64,000 nucleotides of DNA from contig CM057224.1 in assembly GCA_029891385.1 (NCBI GenBank), positions 32,555,005 through 32,619,004 of the forward strand, in the 5' to 3' direction. A program made the position numbers and the translations under genes. The notes under the pieces are model-generated. The model saw only the letters and a program-made list of their open reading frames with translations. It made no database searches and was not told where the DNA came from. Below are positions 36,531 to 49,878 of this stretch, in pieces. Numbering within the stretch: position 1 is the first letter of the stretch; each line of letters begins with the position of its first letter. Source of the stretch: Erythroxylum novogranatense (Eukaryota; Streptophyta; Magnoliopsida; Malpighiales; Erythroxylaceae).

Positions 36531-37047
36531 AAAATTTCGTCCCGAAATTTCATACCTGATTGGTCGAACAGATGAGGGTACTGCCTCCTCATGTGCTCCT
36601 CAGTCTCTCAAGTTGCTTCCTCTGATGAGTGGTTCTTCCATAGGACTTTCACCAATGGAATCACCCTGCTCCTCAATTGCTTGACCCGAGATCCGATAAT
36701 CTGTACCGGGTCCTCAACATAACTCAAATCACTAGCTATCTCAATCTCTTGAGCCGGAATCACATGAGTCGGGTCTGAGCGGTATCTCCGGAGCATACTC
36801 ACATGAAACACATCATGCAACTGGGACATCTCACTAGGCAAAGCCAATCTATAGGCCAACGGTCCAATCATCTCAGTAATCTCATACGGACCGACATACC
36901 GAGGACTCAACTTGCCCTTACGGCCAAATCTCAGCACTCCTCTCCAAGGTGACACTCGGAGGAATACTCTATCGCCCACACTGTACTCCATCTCACTCCG
37001 ATGCTGATCCACATAACTCTTCTGTCTATCCACATAACTCTTCTGTC
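36524..37047 (-). pseudogene. Tekay pol C-terminus (integrase C-terminal module and chromodomain)
   Basis: The frame reads MEYSVGDRVFLRVSPWRG, KGKLSPRYVGPYEI, MSQLHDVFHVSMLRRY, then a chromodomain-like VIPLVKVLWKNHSSEEAT. A TGA in place of Trp precedes ETEEHMRRQYPHLF. It ends at the usual RDEIFI. A 21-bp in-frame duplication (RQKSYVD) sits at 37007-37047, where the element is cut off. Chromodomains of this family guide integration to marked heterochromatin. Upstream pol is absent. Confidence 0.85.
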
Positions 37048-37708
37048 AATCAAACTAAAACAAATTTCTGACTTCCGAGAACGTGTAACTTAGAAAAACT
37101 AGTGTTGGATACCTTAAGACTAAACCAACCGAAACCGGTAATAAAATTTTCTTTTCTTCTTTATTCAATCTTATACAAAGCAATCTAATTTTCCATTTGG
37201 AAATTCATCCTCAATCAAAACTCAATTCATAATATTCTTCGTAATCATGCAATATCTCAATCTCATCTTTAACAAATCTTATTCTTATTCTTATTTTTGC
37301 CATAAAAACTCCCACATACAAAGCTAAATACCATCAATTCTCAAACAATTAGCACTTTAATACTTCTTATTCAATCATACTCTTGACACTTAAATCAAAC
37401 AGTCGCTTTAATTCCTCAAATAATTCATGAAAACTTATTTACATTAATATCACATTCATCCATATCTCAATTCAATACACAAGTCCATACTTCATTCACA
37501 TCATGATATACATGCTTACAAAATCTTAATGGCATTCCACGCCATGTTACAACATTAATATCAAAATTCAAAATGCACAAAATACAAAAATCCCAAAAAT
37601 GCTCAACATGTCTGAAATATGAATCTTACAACCAATTTACTTAAAAGCCATCATATATTTAACGAACGGACGCCTAAACTTTCTTTCATTCAATCTCCAT
37701 CTTGATAC

Positions 37709-39298
37709 CTGGAGATGGGGATGAAAGGGGGGGTGAGCTTTACAGCTCGTGGATACACGCTTATAATAAAGATAAGCAAAAACCTTGAAAACAGTTCACT
37801 TGTCTTAGAAAACTTTCATGGAGTTTATAAAACACATGTTTTCTAGGCTTTCAACCAAAATCCATAAGTTACAAATCATGAATGCATCAAACTTGATCAA
37901 ACATAACATGAGCACATAAACATATCAGAATGGTTTGGGTAAGTCCAAGTTCATGACGTACTACACAATTCCATCGAAATGGTCCTGTGTAGTCGTAGTT
38001 TCTTGAGGGAGTCTTTGAAGGAGCTCCGTGCCACTAGCGGGCAGGCATGAGAAGCCTATTCTTGGGTCAACATGCATGTGACGGTTCTTGAGGGACTACC
38101 ACAAACCCACTTAACACATAACTTTCAAAATCTTGTAACTTGTTGCCCAAAATGACACTTTTCTTGAAAACTTGCTTATCATATGTTTGATGTATATCTT
38201 GCAAACCATTTCTTGAAAACATGATTTCATAACATGCAGCTTTTTGAAAAATATCACTTAAATCATGTACAACATATAGCATATTTCACAAGTCATTCAT
38301 AAACAATAATGCAGCACTTATGATGCAAGTCAAATCAGAAAACTTCTTTGATTTAAAGAAAACAGTAGTAGCTTATTTAAATTATAAACATGTAGCCACC
38401 TGAATTCTTTTCTTGGACACATGCTTAAAAGATGCCTTTCCTTTTGATCCTCTTGCCTTCCTTGATTCCCTTTATCAAAATGTAAAAATCCCATTCAATA
38501 AGAATACAAAATTGAGGACCCATAAATTCTAAAAACTCAAACTCCTCCAAAAGTCCAAACATTTGGGTCAATTTTCCATGATCACTCTCACTCCCAAAAT
38601 CATTCAATTTGTTTCAGAAATTCGAAAGTTATACTCCAAACATGTTGGGACTATTCTTATGCTGAAATAATAATCTATACTCAACTTACGACCAAAATTT
38701 AAGATTCTTAGAGACTGAATCATAACTTCATTTCTTCATAAAACATGTTTCTTTATGCCTCTAGTTCATAACGAATCAAAAATCACCTCATTTGGATATC
38801 TACAGCAAAGTTATACCCAAAATATCAAAACATGTCAAAATGACCTCTCGCTGCGGCGGAAAGGAGCTCGCCGCGGCGAAACCCGGAAGCTCGCCACGGC
38901 GAAGGTGCCTGTGCACGCCGCGTCGTGGGAGCTCGTGCACGCAGCGACGTGGGCGCTCGCACACTCCGAATGGGGAGCTTATGCGTCACAAGGGCGTGGC
39001 AAGCCTCACACGACGTGTGAGACCTGACCAGAAATCCTCCGAACACCCATTTTCGACATTTTTCATCTTTAAACATTCCATCTTCCACAAATAACTCATC
39101 TTAACCCTAAATCATCCTTCCCATTTCATTTCTAAACTCATCTCAACACAAAAATCATCCACAAATAACATAATCATTTACCCTAAAACCAAACCTATGC
39201 TTTAACTCATTCGACAACTTCTAACACTTAATCCTCTCTTAACTAACATCAAAACTTGTTTCATTCATCTAATCAAAGGGAACGATACTTATACTTAC
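37709..39298 (-). other. Predicted LTR-internal intron
   Basis: Donor AAATCAA|GTAAGTATAAG, acceptor CCCATCTCCAG|GTATC preceded by a C-rich tract, 1590 bp. The minus-strand copy at 55176-56153 has the equivalent pair. Confidence 0.33.
38844..39017. repeat. CpG-rich cassette, GCTCGCCGCGGCGAA type
   Basis: Repeats of GAGCTCGCCGCGGCGAAA and GCTCGCCACGGCGAAGG, then degenerate GCACGCCGCGTCGTGG. It resembles the cassette at 661-787 more than those at 57691 and 61316, although the LTR backbone is of the latter family. Confidence 0.6.
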
Positions 39299-40969
39299 TT
39301 GATTTGGCTTCAAATTCTTTAAGGATCTTCAAACCTTAGCCTTCTCCTCTTCTCTTCTTCTTCCACAGCTTCCTCTCTTCTTTCCCCCTTCTTTTTCTTT
39401 TTCTTCTTCTAATTTCTTTCACTTAAGCCTTAAATGAAGGAGCAAAGACCAATATGCCCCTCCATGTAAGCCTTATACCTCTTACCCTTCAGTGTCATGC
39501 CCAATTTGCCCTTATATAATCTTATAACTTTCATACTTTAATTCATAAATTAAAAATCTTAGGGACTGAATTGAAATTCGATTCCTTCGGATAACTTGTA
39601 GTCCCATGTCTCGAATTTATTTAGAAATAGGAATCAACTTAATTGGATCTCTACAGTTCAAGATATCATCAAAATACTGAACCATGCTCAGACAATATCT
39701 AACTCACTTTGATTAAATCAATCTCTTTCAATTTAATCTCAGAACAATCATAATTTCTCATCATGATGTAGGTAATTGTCTTAGGAATCCAACGCTTTGA
39801 AAACTAAATCAATCGAATGTCGGACGGAGAAATTATAAGCAAAAGATCAAAAAAGGGGTCGGATTGGGAACGAAATAACAAAAACAGGAGTCAAAATGAC
39901 ATACAAATAATCGACATTTCCAAAATTCATAACTCTGGATCCCAAACTCCAAATTTGAAAAATTTGGTATCAAAATAAAGCTCAAAGGATTCTCTACAAC
40001 TTCCATGAAGAACTCACAAATCAATTCCATCTCTAAAGGGGTCAAAAACTCAATCAAACTTTCTGTCTATATGAATATCTTCCTAAATAATCACATAACT
40101 TCCAAAATTTCTATCTTTCAACTCCTAGGTCCAAACATGTCATATTTTATATCAGACTAAAGATCAAATCAAAATCTTCAACTTTCATGAAGCACTTAAA
40201 GGTAAAATTCAACCTCTAGCTAGGTCAATTTTTCAGTCAAAGTTTCTGCCAGACTTTATCATCCTAAAACAACATCCAAACTTCCAAATTTCATATCTTC
40301 CCAATTCCACAACCAGAAATAACATATTATACATCATTGAAAAGTTAGGATAGTCTTCTATGACTTTCATGTAGATCACTGAACTTAATTCAGACCACAT
40401 CGGTATATGATTTGCCTCAAATCACATTACACCTAAATGTGCACTTATGGACATTTTCACAAAACAAAACAAATTAATACTTAACTTTGACTGATCATAA
40501 CTTCCACTCCCGATATCAAAAAATATCTACCTTTATGGCGACAGAAAGCTTTCAACATAATCTACAAGTTTCATGAAGATCATTTTATCAAATTCTGCCT
40601 AAATCAAAAAGTCAACTCTCTATGACCAAAAAGTCAAACTTTCTCAATTCTTCATAATCTCACACTTTTTCTCTTCATTTCTTGATTTTTAACTTCCATT
40701 TAAAACAATGCACTCACTATCAATTGCATTTAAACTCGAAACCACACTTTAGGCCATAATTAATCATAGACATCAATAACAAAAGCATACACACACCTAT
40801 ACTCTCTCATCATCAACTTGCTAAATTCACCTATCTTAATTTCATATAACAATTCACATTCTTGAAATTGTATTTTTCTTTGCATATGACTAATTCACCA
40901 CCAATTCCTCATTTAATGTTTAATGTCAATTTAAACTTCAAAATTTCAAGAAAAGTTAGGGGTCCAACA

Positions 40970-42893
40970 TAACAAGCTTATAATGGAAAAATAAGCAAAA
41001 ACCTTTGAAAACATTCATTTGTCATAGAAAATTCTCATTGAGTTCATAAAACACATGGTTCTCAAGTTTTCAACCAAATTCACAATTAAACAAAATCATG
41101 TATGCATCGATCTTGTCATATATTATGAACACATAAGTACATCAGGATGGTTTGGGTGGATCTGTAATAGAACGTACTACACATTTTCCATAAGGGTCCT
41201 GTGTAGCCGTGAACAGAACGTACTATCGCAATCCTAAAAAATGGTCTTACATAGCCATGAACTTATGGGAGTCCGTGAAGGAGTTTCGTGCCTCTAGCGG
41301 GTAGGTGGGAGATCCCTTTTAGTCAAGTGCACTTGACAGACAAAACAGACCACCACAAACCCACATAACATGTTATTCATGAATTGAAAACAAATTGCCC
41401 AAATGGCAACATTTTGAAAACTTGTTTTTCATGAACAAGTCATTTTTCGAAAGCCCTTTCATTTAGCAATTCACAATTCATCATCAAAATTTCATACACC
41501 AAAACATGTAGCAATTTCATAAATTATTCAAAACAATAAAAGCAACATTTATAAGGTAATTGAAATCATTTTATTCTCTTGCTTTAAAAGGAAACATTTA
41601 TGGCTCATTACTCAATTATAAACATGAAACCCACCTTGAATTTCCTTGCTTAAAATAACCTCTCCCCTTGCTCTTCTTGCCTCTCTTGATTTCCTTTATC
41701 AAAGACAAAATTTCTATTCAATAGGAATATCAATTGAGAACCTAAAGGAACATATTCATAAAATTGATCCTAGAATCGTTAAACCCGTGCATTTCTTAAG
41801 CTATATGAACAAAAACCCTCTCAAAAATCCAAAATATTAAGATCAAAATTACCTTGAATCTTCACCAAATGAAGAGTTTGTTGGCTCTAGTGGAAGCTCT
41901 CATCTTCTTCTTCCTTTTTCCCTTCTTGAGCAACCTCAAATTTCCTCTTGAAAGCCAAGCAAAGATGAAACCTAGTTTCTTTTCTTCTTTCTTTCCTCTC
42001 TTCTCCGCCGAACTCTCTCCTTCTTCTCTCTTCTTTTTGTTTCTTCTCTCTCAATTTTGTTCTTGCTTCTTCCTTAATAGCAAGCCCACACTTCTTATTT
42101 CAATTTTGTCATTAGTGATTGAGAAATGTTCAATTTGCCCTTCCTTTGATGCTTTATATCCTTAATGCTTAAGTGTTCTTCCCAAAATGCCCTCATTCAT
42201 ATATACTCTTACAAGACTACTTTATTTCAATTGAACCATATGATAAAATCCTATAATCATTTACATACTACTAGCTCCAAAAATAATCCATCAAAACCTC
42301 TTAATTAACTAGTCTTTCCATATTTACCCTTCTTTTGTCTTTATAACTAATACCTTATACTTTTAAATCCTTAATTAATGATCATGGAAAAATTGAAAGA
42401 ATTTGATAATACTTCCTTCTAGAAAAAAATGTTCCTCATTGTCTTAATTTTCTAATGACATCAAAATTATTCAATTTGGTTTAGAAATCTGAAAGTTATC
42501 TCCCAAACATTTTTGAACTGTTCTTATGCCGAAACAATATTCTATGCTCAATTTCCATCCAAAATTTGACATTCTTAAAGACTGAATTGAAACTTGATTT
42601 CATCACAAAATTTGTATCCCTATGCCTCTAGTTTACTCCAAATAAAAAATCATCTTTTTTGGATAATCAAAGAAAAAGTTATGGCTAAAACACTGAAGTA
42701 TACTCAATGACATATTTCAACTAGATTTTCCAGCTTATAACTTCCAACATTTAACATATAACCCATCTTGTACGTAACTATCTTTTCTGCTTCATTTCAA
42801 ATTAAAGAATTCTTCTTTTTCTTACACATGAATAATTGCCAATAATTTCTCATTTAATAGTTCGAATTTTCAAGAAAAGTTTGGGGCCCAACA
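40970..42893 (-). mobile_element. TGTTGG-family LTR, truncated copy (minus)
   Basis: The right edge reads TTGGGGCCCAACA. The left edge begins mid-LTR (AAGCTTATAATGG, equivalent to about 37750 in the neighbour) directly against the start of the neighbouring LTR. It is interrupted copy sequence with no internal domain. The 103-codon frame at 41854-42165 lies in the CT-rich leader and is not coding. Confidence 0.7.
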
Positions 42894-43800
42894 TATATGA
42901 CTTACTAGTCTTATGGCTTGGTAAGGATACTGGGGGTTTAAGGTTAAAAAAGAGGTTCAATTAAAAGAACAAATGAGTTATGAATCTAAAGGATTGATTA
43001 AGGAATCTAGTCTAGGTGGCCTTTTAAAGCTAAAGGGTTAAGACAAAGAAGGCCTTAATTATATTCATACCTCATGAGTCTAGATGAATTTTAATTAGTT
43101 CAAGAGCAAGTTCTAAAGGTAATCCATTAGAGGAGCATTGCATATAAGAAAGAAACAGAATGAAATATAAGTTCTTGTCATTTTGCCTTAAATTCTCACA
43201 TAGGTTCATAATGAAATCTACATCAATTCCACAATTTACCTTATTCCTCAATTTTTAAACTTTTTTTAAGTTACTAAAATCAACTAGTCCAATCAATCTA
43301 AGTGGTTACCATATGTATTTAGGTTGTCCAAATTTAAATTCAAGTGTTTCATTCAATCTATTTTATAATAATGTGACTAATTTCATGGTTGGGAAAAAAA
43401 TTTGTGTAAACATATCCAAAACATTCACAAATTGTACAAATCTCCATAAGCACATGTTCACGCCCCCCATACTTATCATAACCTTGACTTCAAGGTTGTC
43501 ACATAACTAACATTACTGCTAAACGAAAAAGCCACAAAAAGAATATAAAATAAAAATAAAAGAGAAAGGTTAAAGAAGGCTTCTCTAAGGTTGAAATAAG
43601 CTAGGGTTATTGACTTGGTGGTTATGGTGGTTAAAAGTTATTTTGTTGCCAAAAATCAAGTTGATTCTTCTCTATTTTTTGCATCTTAGGGTGCTTCCTA
43701 AGAGCGATTTTTTAACATTTTATTACCTAGGCAGAACTAAAATTAGATCTCACTGAATATAAATTGGACTAGCCAACTTAATTTCCTCCACATTTTCTAT
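42894..43800 (-). other. Decayed 3' part of an Athila element, non-coding
   Basis: Lies downstream (minus strand) of the Athila pol stop. It is AT-rich with no credible frame. CACGCCCCCCATACTTATC near 43451 might be a decayed polypurine tract (minus strand GGGGGG), but no LTR is recognisable before the TGTTGG-family edge at 42893. Confidence 0.4.
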
Positions 43801-45941
43801 CTACAAGTTCTCATAATACATTTTTAACTTATGGATATTAACTTTGAACACTTTTAAAGTGTCTAAACTATAAATTTCCATTGCACCATGAGAGAACACA
43901 TTAGTAACAACAAACAAACAGAGCCAATGAGATTAAAATTTTCCCATAAATAACTTTGAATAGTAAAGGAGAACCTTTTACCCCATTGAAAATTGTTTCT
44001 TTGAAATCATATTATTGTAGAAGGCTTAGTTTTCTCCTTATAAATTCTAACATTTTTATAAGCATCATTACAAATCTTTTCTAGCTCTTGAAATTTGTAG
44101 TTTTTGATTATTACCACCCTTAAGTAAGTCGATATTACATTGTTTAACAACCTAATAGGATTTGTTTTCTAATTTTATAAGTAAATGGCAAGATTTATAA
44201 AAAACTAACCTTTATGGAGAGATACCAATTTGATTTTATAGGCAATTCAATATGCCCATAATGCCCCTTCCAAATGCAAACTCTAGTCTTTCCAATTTGG
44301 ATTTACTACTTTCTCTAGAATTGATTTGATTTCCTGATTGGAAACCTTAACTTGCTTGCTTGTCTATAGGTAATAAGCAATTGAAAGGTGATGTTTATCC
44401 CATATTTCTTCATCAACTTTTTAATTGCAAAATGGGCTTCATAGTTGCTAATAATAGCTTGAGGAACTTCAAACTTGACAAAATGTTAGACTTGATAAAA
44501 TCTACTATAACTTTAACATTGCCAACATGAGCAGCCTTAGCTTTTATACACTTCAGTACATAATCCTCAACAACAATAATGCAATTCTTACTAGAAGAAG
44601 TGAGAAAAGGACTCATAAAATCTATTTCCCATACATAAAAAAACCTCATGTACCAAAATGACTATGAGTGACATTTGATCTTTTAGTCTCAAGCTACCTA
44701 TTCTTTGGCAATGATTATAAGGCTTACAAAATATATAAGCTTTATAAAATAATTTAGGCCAAAATAACTCACATTCAAGAATTTTAAGGTTGTTCTCTTT
44801 GGACCAAAATTTCCCCTCTATACAAGTGAAAGATAAAAATTTAGAATGGAAGGAACCTCATCATACGAGACACACACACCTTCTAATAATTTGAAAATAA
44901 CAAATTTTCCAAAGATGAGGTTCATCCTATACATAATATTTTGTCTCTCTTTTGATTTGTTTTTCTTTGCTCTATATAAATCACTAGGTAAGAACTTAGT
45001 AATTAAGAAATTTACTATTTCAGTAAACTAAGAAATTACTTGCTGGATGAAAAATAGATTCACATTGGGAAATTCATCTTAAGTGTGGCATTAGCAGTTA
45101 TCCGACTAAGGTCATAAACAACCAAATTTTCAGCTCTTTTATCATGCATCTTCATATTAACTTCTTGCAAGAACAAAATTCACCAAATTAACATTGGTTT
45201 GGTTGCCTTCTTAGGTAGAATTTTTTTTAGAGTTGTATGGTCTAAATAAATGATCACCTTGGTGCCAAAAAAATAAGATCAAAATTTCTCTAGCTATAAA
45301 AATACTGCCAAAAGCTCCTTATCTATGGTGGAATAATTCTTCTAAGTGTCGTTAAGGGTTATAGAGATATAATATATGACATGTGGCACTTTTTTCACTC
45401 TTTGACCTAAAACCACTTTTATTGTATAGTTACTAGCATCACACATCAGCTTAAATAGAAGATTACAATTTGGCGGTTGAATTATTGGGGCTATTGTGAG
45501 TTGATCGTTAAGCTGATTAAATGCCACTTTACATGACTCGTCAAAATGTAAAACTATATCTTTTTAGAGGACCCTACACATGGGTTAAGTGATCTTAAAA
45601 AAATCCTTAATAGAACATCGATAGAAACTTTCATGACCAAAGAAAGCACACGCATCTTATATACGTACGGGGTAAGGCAGATATTTTTATGACATCTATC
45701 TTAGCTTTGTTGACCTCAATTCCTTTAAAGGACATAACATAACCCAAATTTGTGACTTGGTCAATTATGAATTGACATTTTTCATAATTCAAAACCAAAT
45801 TATTTTCAATTCAATATTTTAGTATCTTTTTAAGGTTAACCAGGCATTTTTAAAAAACTCATCATAAATTGTAAAATCATCCATAAAAATTTTATGCTAT
45901 CTTCCACATAATCAAAAGATATTTATTATAGACCTTTAGAA
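43801..45941 (-). pseudogene. Athila pol: end of RT, RNase H and integrase, heavily decayed
   Basis: Minus strand, in order: RT catalytic IFMDDFTIYDEFF (adjacent to 45941), RNase H FKLMCDASNYTIKVVLGQRV (45342-45527), integrase zinc region FCKPYNHCQRIGSLRLKD (about 44680-44740), integrase core FYVWEIDFMSPFLTSS (44413-44649) and the terminal VTNVFSHGAMEIYSLD ending near 43801. These are Athila words (Ty3/gypsy, non-chromovirus). Several frameshifts and stops. The RT upstream half lies at 48922-49417, beyond a solo LTR. Confidence 0.85.
45937..45941. repeat. Target-site duplication of solo LTR, left copy (TAGAA)
   Basis: Exact repeat of 48917-48921. Confidence 0.85.
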
Positions 45942-46366
45942 TGTAACACCCCACTCTCTCAGGACACATACCTGACATCCTGAGTGATATTTGAATACAA
46001 ATCCCACGAGGGTGGCATACTAGAACATTAAACAGTCGAAATTCATTGCAAATTTTTTTAAACAACATACGTAAATGTGAAAAAATGGTAATCAATTTCG
46101 GCCCAATTTATTTATAAAAAATTTTAGTCACAAAAATTACAATCCTTATTGAACTCATCAGAGTTTCAGTAATCACTTAGGCCCATTACAGAAACGAAAC
46201 ACTTGTATTCATAATATCATTACATTTCAAAAATTATTTTCATATACATTGTACAACACTTATGACTACATTTTTCAATACATCATAAAGAAATACATAT
46301 GCAGGTGCAAACTGATCCCTACCTGGAACTCATACTCGAAGCCTTTCTGGAGACCTTTACTAAACC

Positions 46367-48356
46367 CTGAAAAGCCACATTGCAATTTTTATGAGTTTTG
46401 TGAACTCAATTGATGGTTCACTCATGTAACAAAACACAATCATTATATAATCACACAGTTTATACAGTCAAACATTTCATTACAGGTTTGCAAATCATTC
46501 AATGAATTCCAATTATATATGAATTCTATATGTATGAGACTCATATTCATTTTTACAATGTTGTGATCGAGTGCCTTTCAGATATAAATACTAGCCCATA
46601 AGGCTCCATCATAAATAGTAATCAGGAGCATAGCTCTATGTGTAGAAACAGTAACCACAGAGCAAAGTTCTACATGTAAGCGCTTTCATACTGGCTACTC
46701 CGGTCATAACGCCTTTATATTACATGCATTGAAATGATATGCATGTCACAATTCAGTCATCAATTCAATCACTTTCATTTGCATGTATTGTCAGTATATA
46801 ACAGTCACAGTATCAGTAGAGACTCAACATTCAACTTTTTAGTTGAGAATCAGAATATTCAATTAGGCAGTCTCATTCACATATAAGTAGCACTTCTAAT
46901 ATTGTTTGCATGCATCAAACATTTCGGACATATATTGTCTGAAATTTAGTACACAATCAGTTAATAAAGTTCAGCAATATATCAATACAATTCAGATTAT
47001 ACAAAAAAAAACAAATAAGATGAGACCATCATAGGTTACTCACAATTGCTCCTTTAAACTTATTGGCTTGATGTTCTGGCAATATCTGGAAGCAGTTGCT
47101 CTAGTCGCTTGTCTATATGTAATAAAAACAATTTCATATTACTAGAGCACTTGTGTACAAAATAAACACACTTATCAATGTTTCATATATCATGCATGTT
47201 CAATGAAAAATTCTCAGGTATATTTCTATATTGTAATGGTGTACATATCAATTGTACTCCAATTGTATCGAAACTCAATCACTCATTCTCCATTTCAACT
47301 ATTTCTGGAAACATTCCATTATGGTCAACAGTATATGATCAATAAGATCCAGAAAACGAAGGATTTAATCAACACTTCCTTCTAAACAATTGTTTCTCAG
47401 TGTCTGAGGTCTCTAATGACACTAAGATCATTCAATTTGAGCCTATATATAAGAAGTTATACTATAAATATATCAATATGTTCTTAAACTATAACAGAAC
47501 TCTTACTTCAAATTCAAAATAGATTTTGGAATTCTTAAAATCGGAATTGCAATTTTTCTTCTTCAGGAAAAATCGTAGCTTTAATTCTCTAGTTTTATTT
47601 GAAACAAGAATAACCTCATTTAGAACTCTATAAACCAAGATATAATCAAAATACCAAAGTATATTTAGTAAAACATTCCAGTTCATACTACTCCAACAAA
47701 TTTTCTCACTTTCATTAAATCAGTCTATTTCAAATCAATTAAGAAAGCTACCAATTTTTATGAAGAGTTAGAACAATGTGTTAGAAATCCATTGGTTTAA
47801 GAATTAGGTCATTTGGATATCTTGGGAAAAACTTATATAAAAAATATCAAAGGATGTTTAGAAAATAAGTTTCAGAAAAAATAATTGAAAGTTGTGATCG
47901 CGCAGATCACCTTCGAGTTGCGATCATGTTGAAGTACGTTCGCGACTCGTGATCTTCTTCACCGTTTATTTCTCTTCTTTTTCTCCTTCCATTTTTCTTT
48001 CATTTCCCAGACTTACACACTTCTAAATCATCCAGTATGCATTTCTAGACCCACTACAATTTCTTACAAATCAGATTTAAACTTATTCTTCAAATATCAA
48101 AAATCCAAAACTTCATATACACTTTTTCTTACTACTGTGTTCATCCTTTCTCTCTCTACTATGTTTTTATCTTTTCATCTATTCTCAAATTACACAATAC
48201 TCAGTAAACTCAGATTTCATTCCAGATACACTTAAAAAATTCAGTTCCTCATCTAAGTCATTCAGTTTATGCATTCACTGAGACTACACTGCGTAAATTT
48301 CATATGCATGTATATATATATATATTTACACTGTAAACATCATCAGAGTTACTTAC
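46367..48356 (-). other. Predicted LTR-internal intron (solo LTR)
   Basis: Donor and acceptor as in the other long LTRs, 1990 bp apart. Inferred only. Confidence 0.33.
47893..47953. repeat. Short cassette, GATCGCG type
   Basis: GTGATCGCGCAGATCAC, GAGTTGCGATCATG, TTCGCGACTCGTGATC: short palindromic words unlike those of the other LTRs but in the same relative place. Confidence 0.5.
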
Positions 48357-48916
48357 GTGATTCATTGCCAACAAAGAGAGTAAATCACCAAAACTTGATG
48401 CTCGGTGTTTGATAAATTAGAAATACGTTTGATAACAATACTACTCTCGGTGAAGAACAACGAAAGAGAGAGCAGTAGGAAGACAACGTCTAAAACACAT
48501 ATTCACGTGTTCTCTTGCATGAATTACACTTATCACTGTTTCATGCTGCTATGTGTCACATATATACATAGGCTATTTGTCCTCAGTTTAATCAGTCTAC
48601 GTGTCACACTATAATTGTTCCATATTTCAATATTTGTCCCATTCCAAAAATACTCCAAAATTTTCGAAATAATACTTATTATCTCCAATTAAAGTTTTAC
48701 CACACATAATTCACAATTCACTTTTTAATCACATTAATCAGTCAATTATACCTGAAGATGTCAATGAATACATGAACAATTATTTTAATACTACAACAAT
48801 AAATATTCACATGTGCGTGAATATACAATAATGCATGAGCATGCAGTGCACTTCTAATTTCTCACAATACGCTCAGTTCACATTCTGGGGTCTAGCCCTG
48901 AACATGGGATGTTACA

Positions 48917-48921
48917 TAGAA
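48917..48921. repeat. Target-site duplication of solo LTR, right copy (TAGAA)
   Basis: Partner of 45937-45941. Confidence 0.85.
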
Positions 48922-49873
48922 TGTTACAGGAGCATTACATAACCTGAATGAAGTCATCTAATAAGCAAAATTTCTAAAGGGATTAGAGAAAGTAATTTTC
49001 TCTTGATCCTCTGGTGCATCCAAAATCTGATGATAACTTAAATAAGAATCTAGACAATAATAATAAGATTTTCTAGTAAGTCTTTCAAGCTTTTGGTCAA
49101 TAAAAGGAAGCAAAAAATGATATTCTCTTATAATTGAGTTTAAATTTTTATAATTTATAAAAACCCTTCATTTTTTTTGAATACGAGTAGATACCAACTC
49201 ACCATCATTGTTCTCTATAATGATTACTCCATTTGTCTTTCAAATCATTATTCTCGTTTTTAATCACCTCCATCATAAGTGGATCTAACCTCAATTGGAG
49301 TTGCCTTAACTCTTTAGCTCTATCCTCTAGTAAAATTTGATGAATAAAAATTGATGGATAAATGCTTTTTAAATTATCCATTGTCCAGAAAAGAGCTTTA
49401 CTTTGATTCGTTAACATTTAAATTAATTATTCCTCCTATAAAGAAGTGAGTTAACTAAAGATAAATATGTGTAACGTGTTTTCTTACCTAAGAAGGCATA
49501 TTTTAAATAATCGAACAAATTCTTGAACTCTAACTCCAGTGGTTAAACCAAGGAAGGTAGCAACATCAAGTGATTTCTTTTTAACTCCATAAAGGGCACT
49601 TGTTGCAACCAAAATTTGGACTTTTCTAAGTTATATAACATAGCATCCAAATCTATGGTAAGTACAAAAGTGTGAGCGAGTTGCTACCGAGTAAAAGGAT
49701 TCATCCAACCATTAAGAATTGTCTAAAGCTCATCTACCCAACTAAAACAAAAATCCTACATCAAAGTGTCAATGAAATTCATAGAAACAACAAGTTTTTC
49801 ATCGTTAAGAAATTTCATGGCATCTTAAATATTGAATTTAATCATATCACCATTCTTTACAGTTAAAGAACCA
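48922..49873 (-). pseudogene. Athila pol: protease tail and first half of RT
   Basis: The minus strand from 49873 continues the protease frame with DGSLTVKNGDMIKFNI. After several stops comes the RT start ALFWTMDNLKSIYPSIFIHQ and LEDRAKELRQLQLRLDPLMM (49205-49417). The RT then runs to FRLCNAPVT just before the solo LTR. Continuity with 63123 on one side and 45941 on the other shows one split gene. Confidence 0.82.
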
Positions 49874-49878
49874 TCATG
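49874..49878. repeat. Target-site duplication of Tekay-like element, left copy (TCATG)
   Basis: Exact repeat of 63118-63122. Confidence 0.88.

Larger units (their letters stand above)
37048..40969 (-). mobile_element. TGTTGG-family LTR, nearly complete (minus)
   Basis: The right edge GGGGTCCAACA is the LTR start. The left edge is cut against the Tekay pol fragment, about 230 bp short of the LTR end compared with 54225-58489. From the start it holds about 190-bp CATGAAG-type modules (39900-40700), donor-like GTAAGT (39298), a CpG cassette (38844-39017), the hairpin GAGCTTTACAGCTC (37735-37748) and acceptor CCATCTCCAG (to 37709). No coding sequence. Confidence 0.75.
45942..48916 (-). mobile_element. 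Solo LTR, Tekay type, within Athila RT
   Basis: A 2975-bp block with ends TGTAACACCCC and GGGATGTTACA and an exact TAGAA duplication on each side, with no internal domain: a solo LTR left by LTR-LTR recombination. On the minus strand it has the TATA-like TGTATATATG (about 48552), donor AATCAC|GTAAGT (48356), GATCGCG cassette (47893-47953), decayed hairpin (GAGTTTTGTGAACTC near 46395) and acceptor GGCTTTTCAG|GG (46367). It splits the Athila RT between LCNAPVT and the FMDD motif. Confidence 0.92.

Noticed and set aside
41854..42165. 103-codon frame with a hydrophobic N-terminus resembling a small secreted protein
   Set aside because: It coincides with the CT-rich leader of a truncated LTR, and other copies do not conserve the frame.
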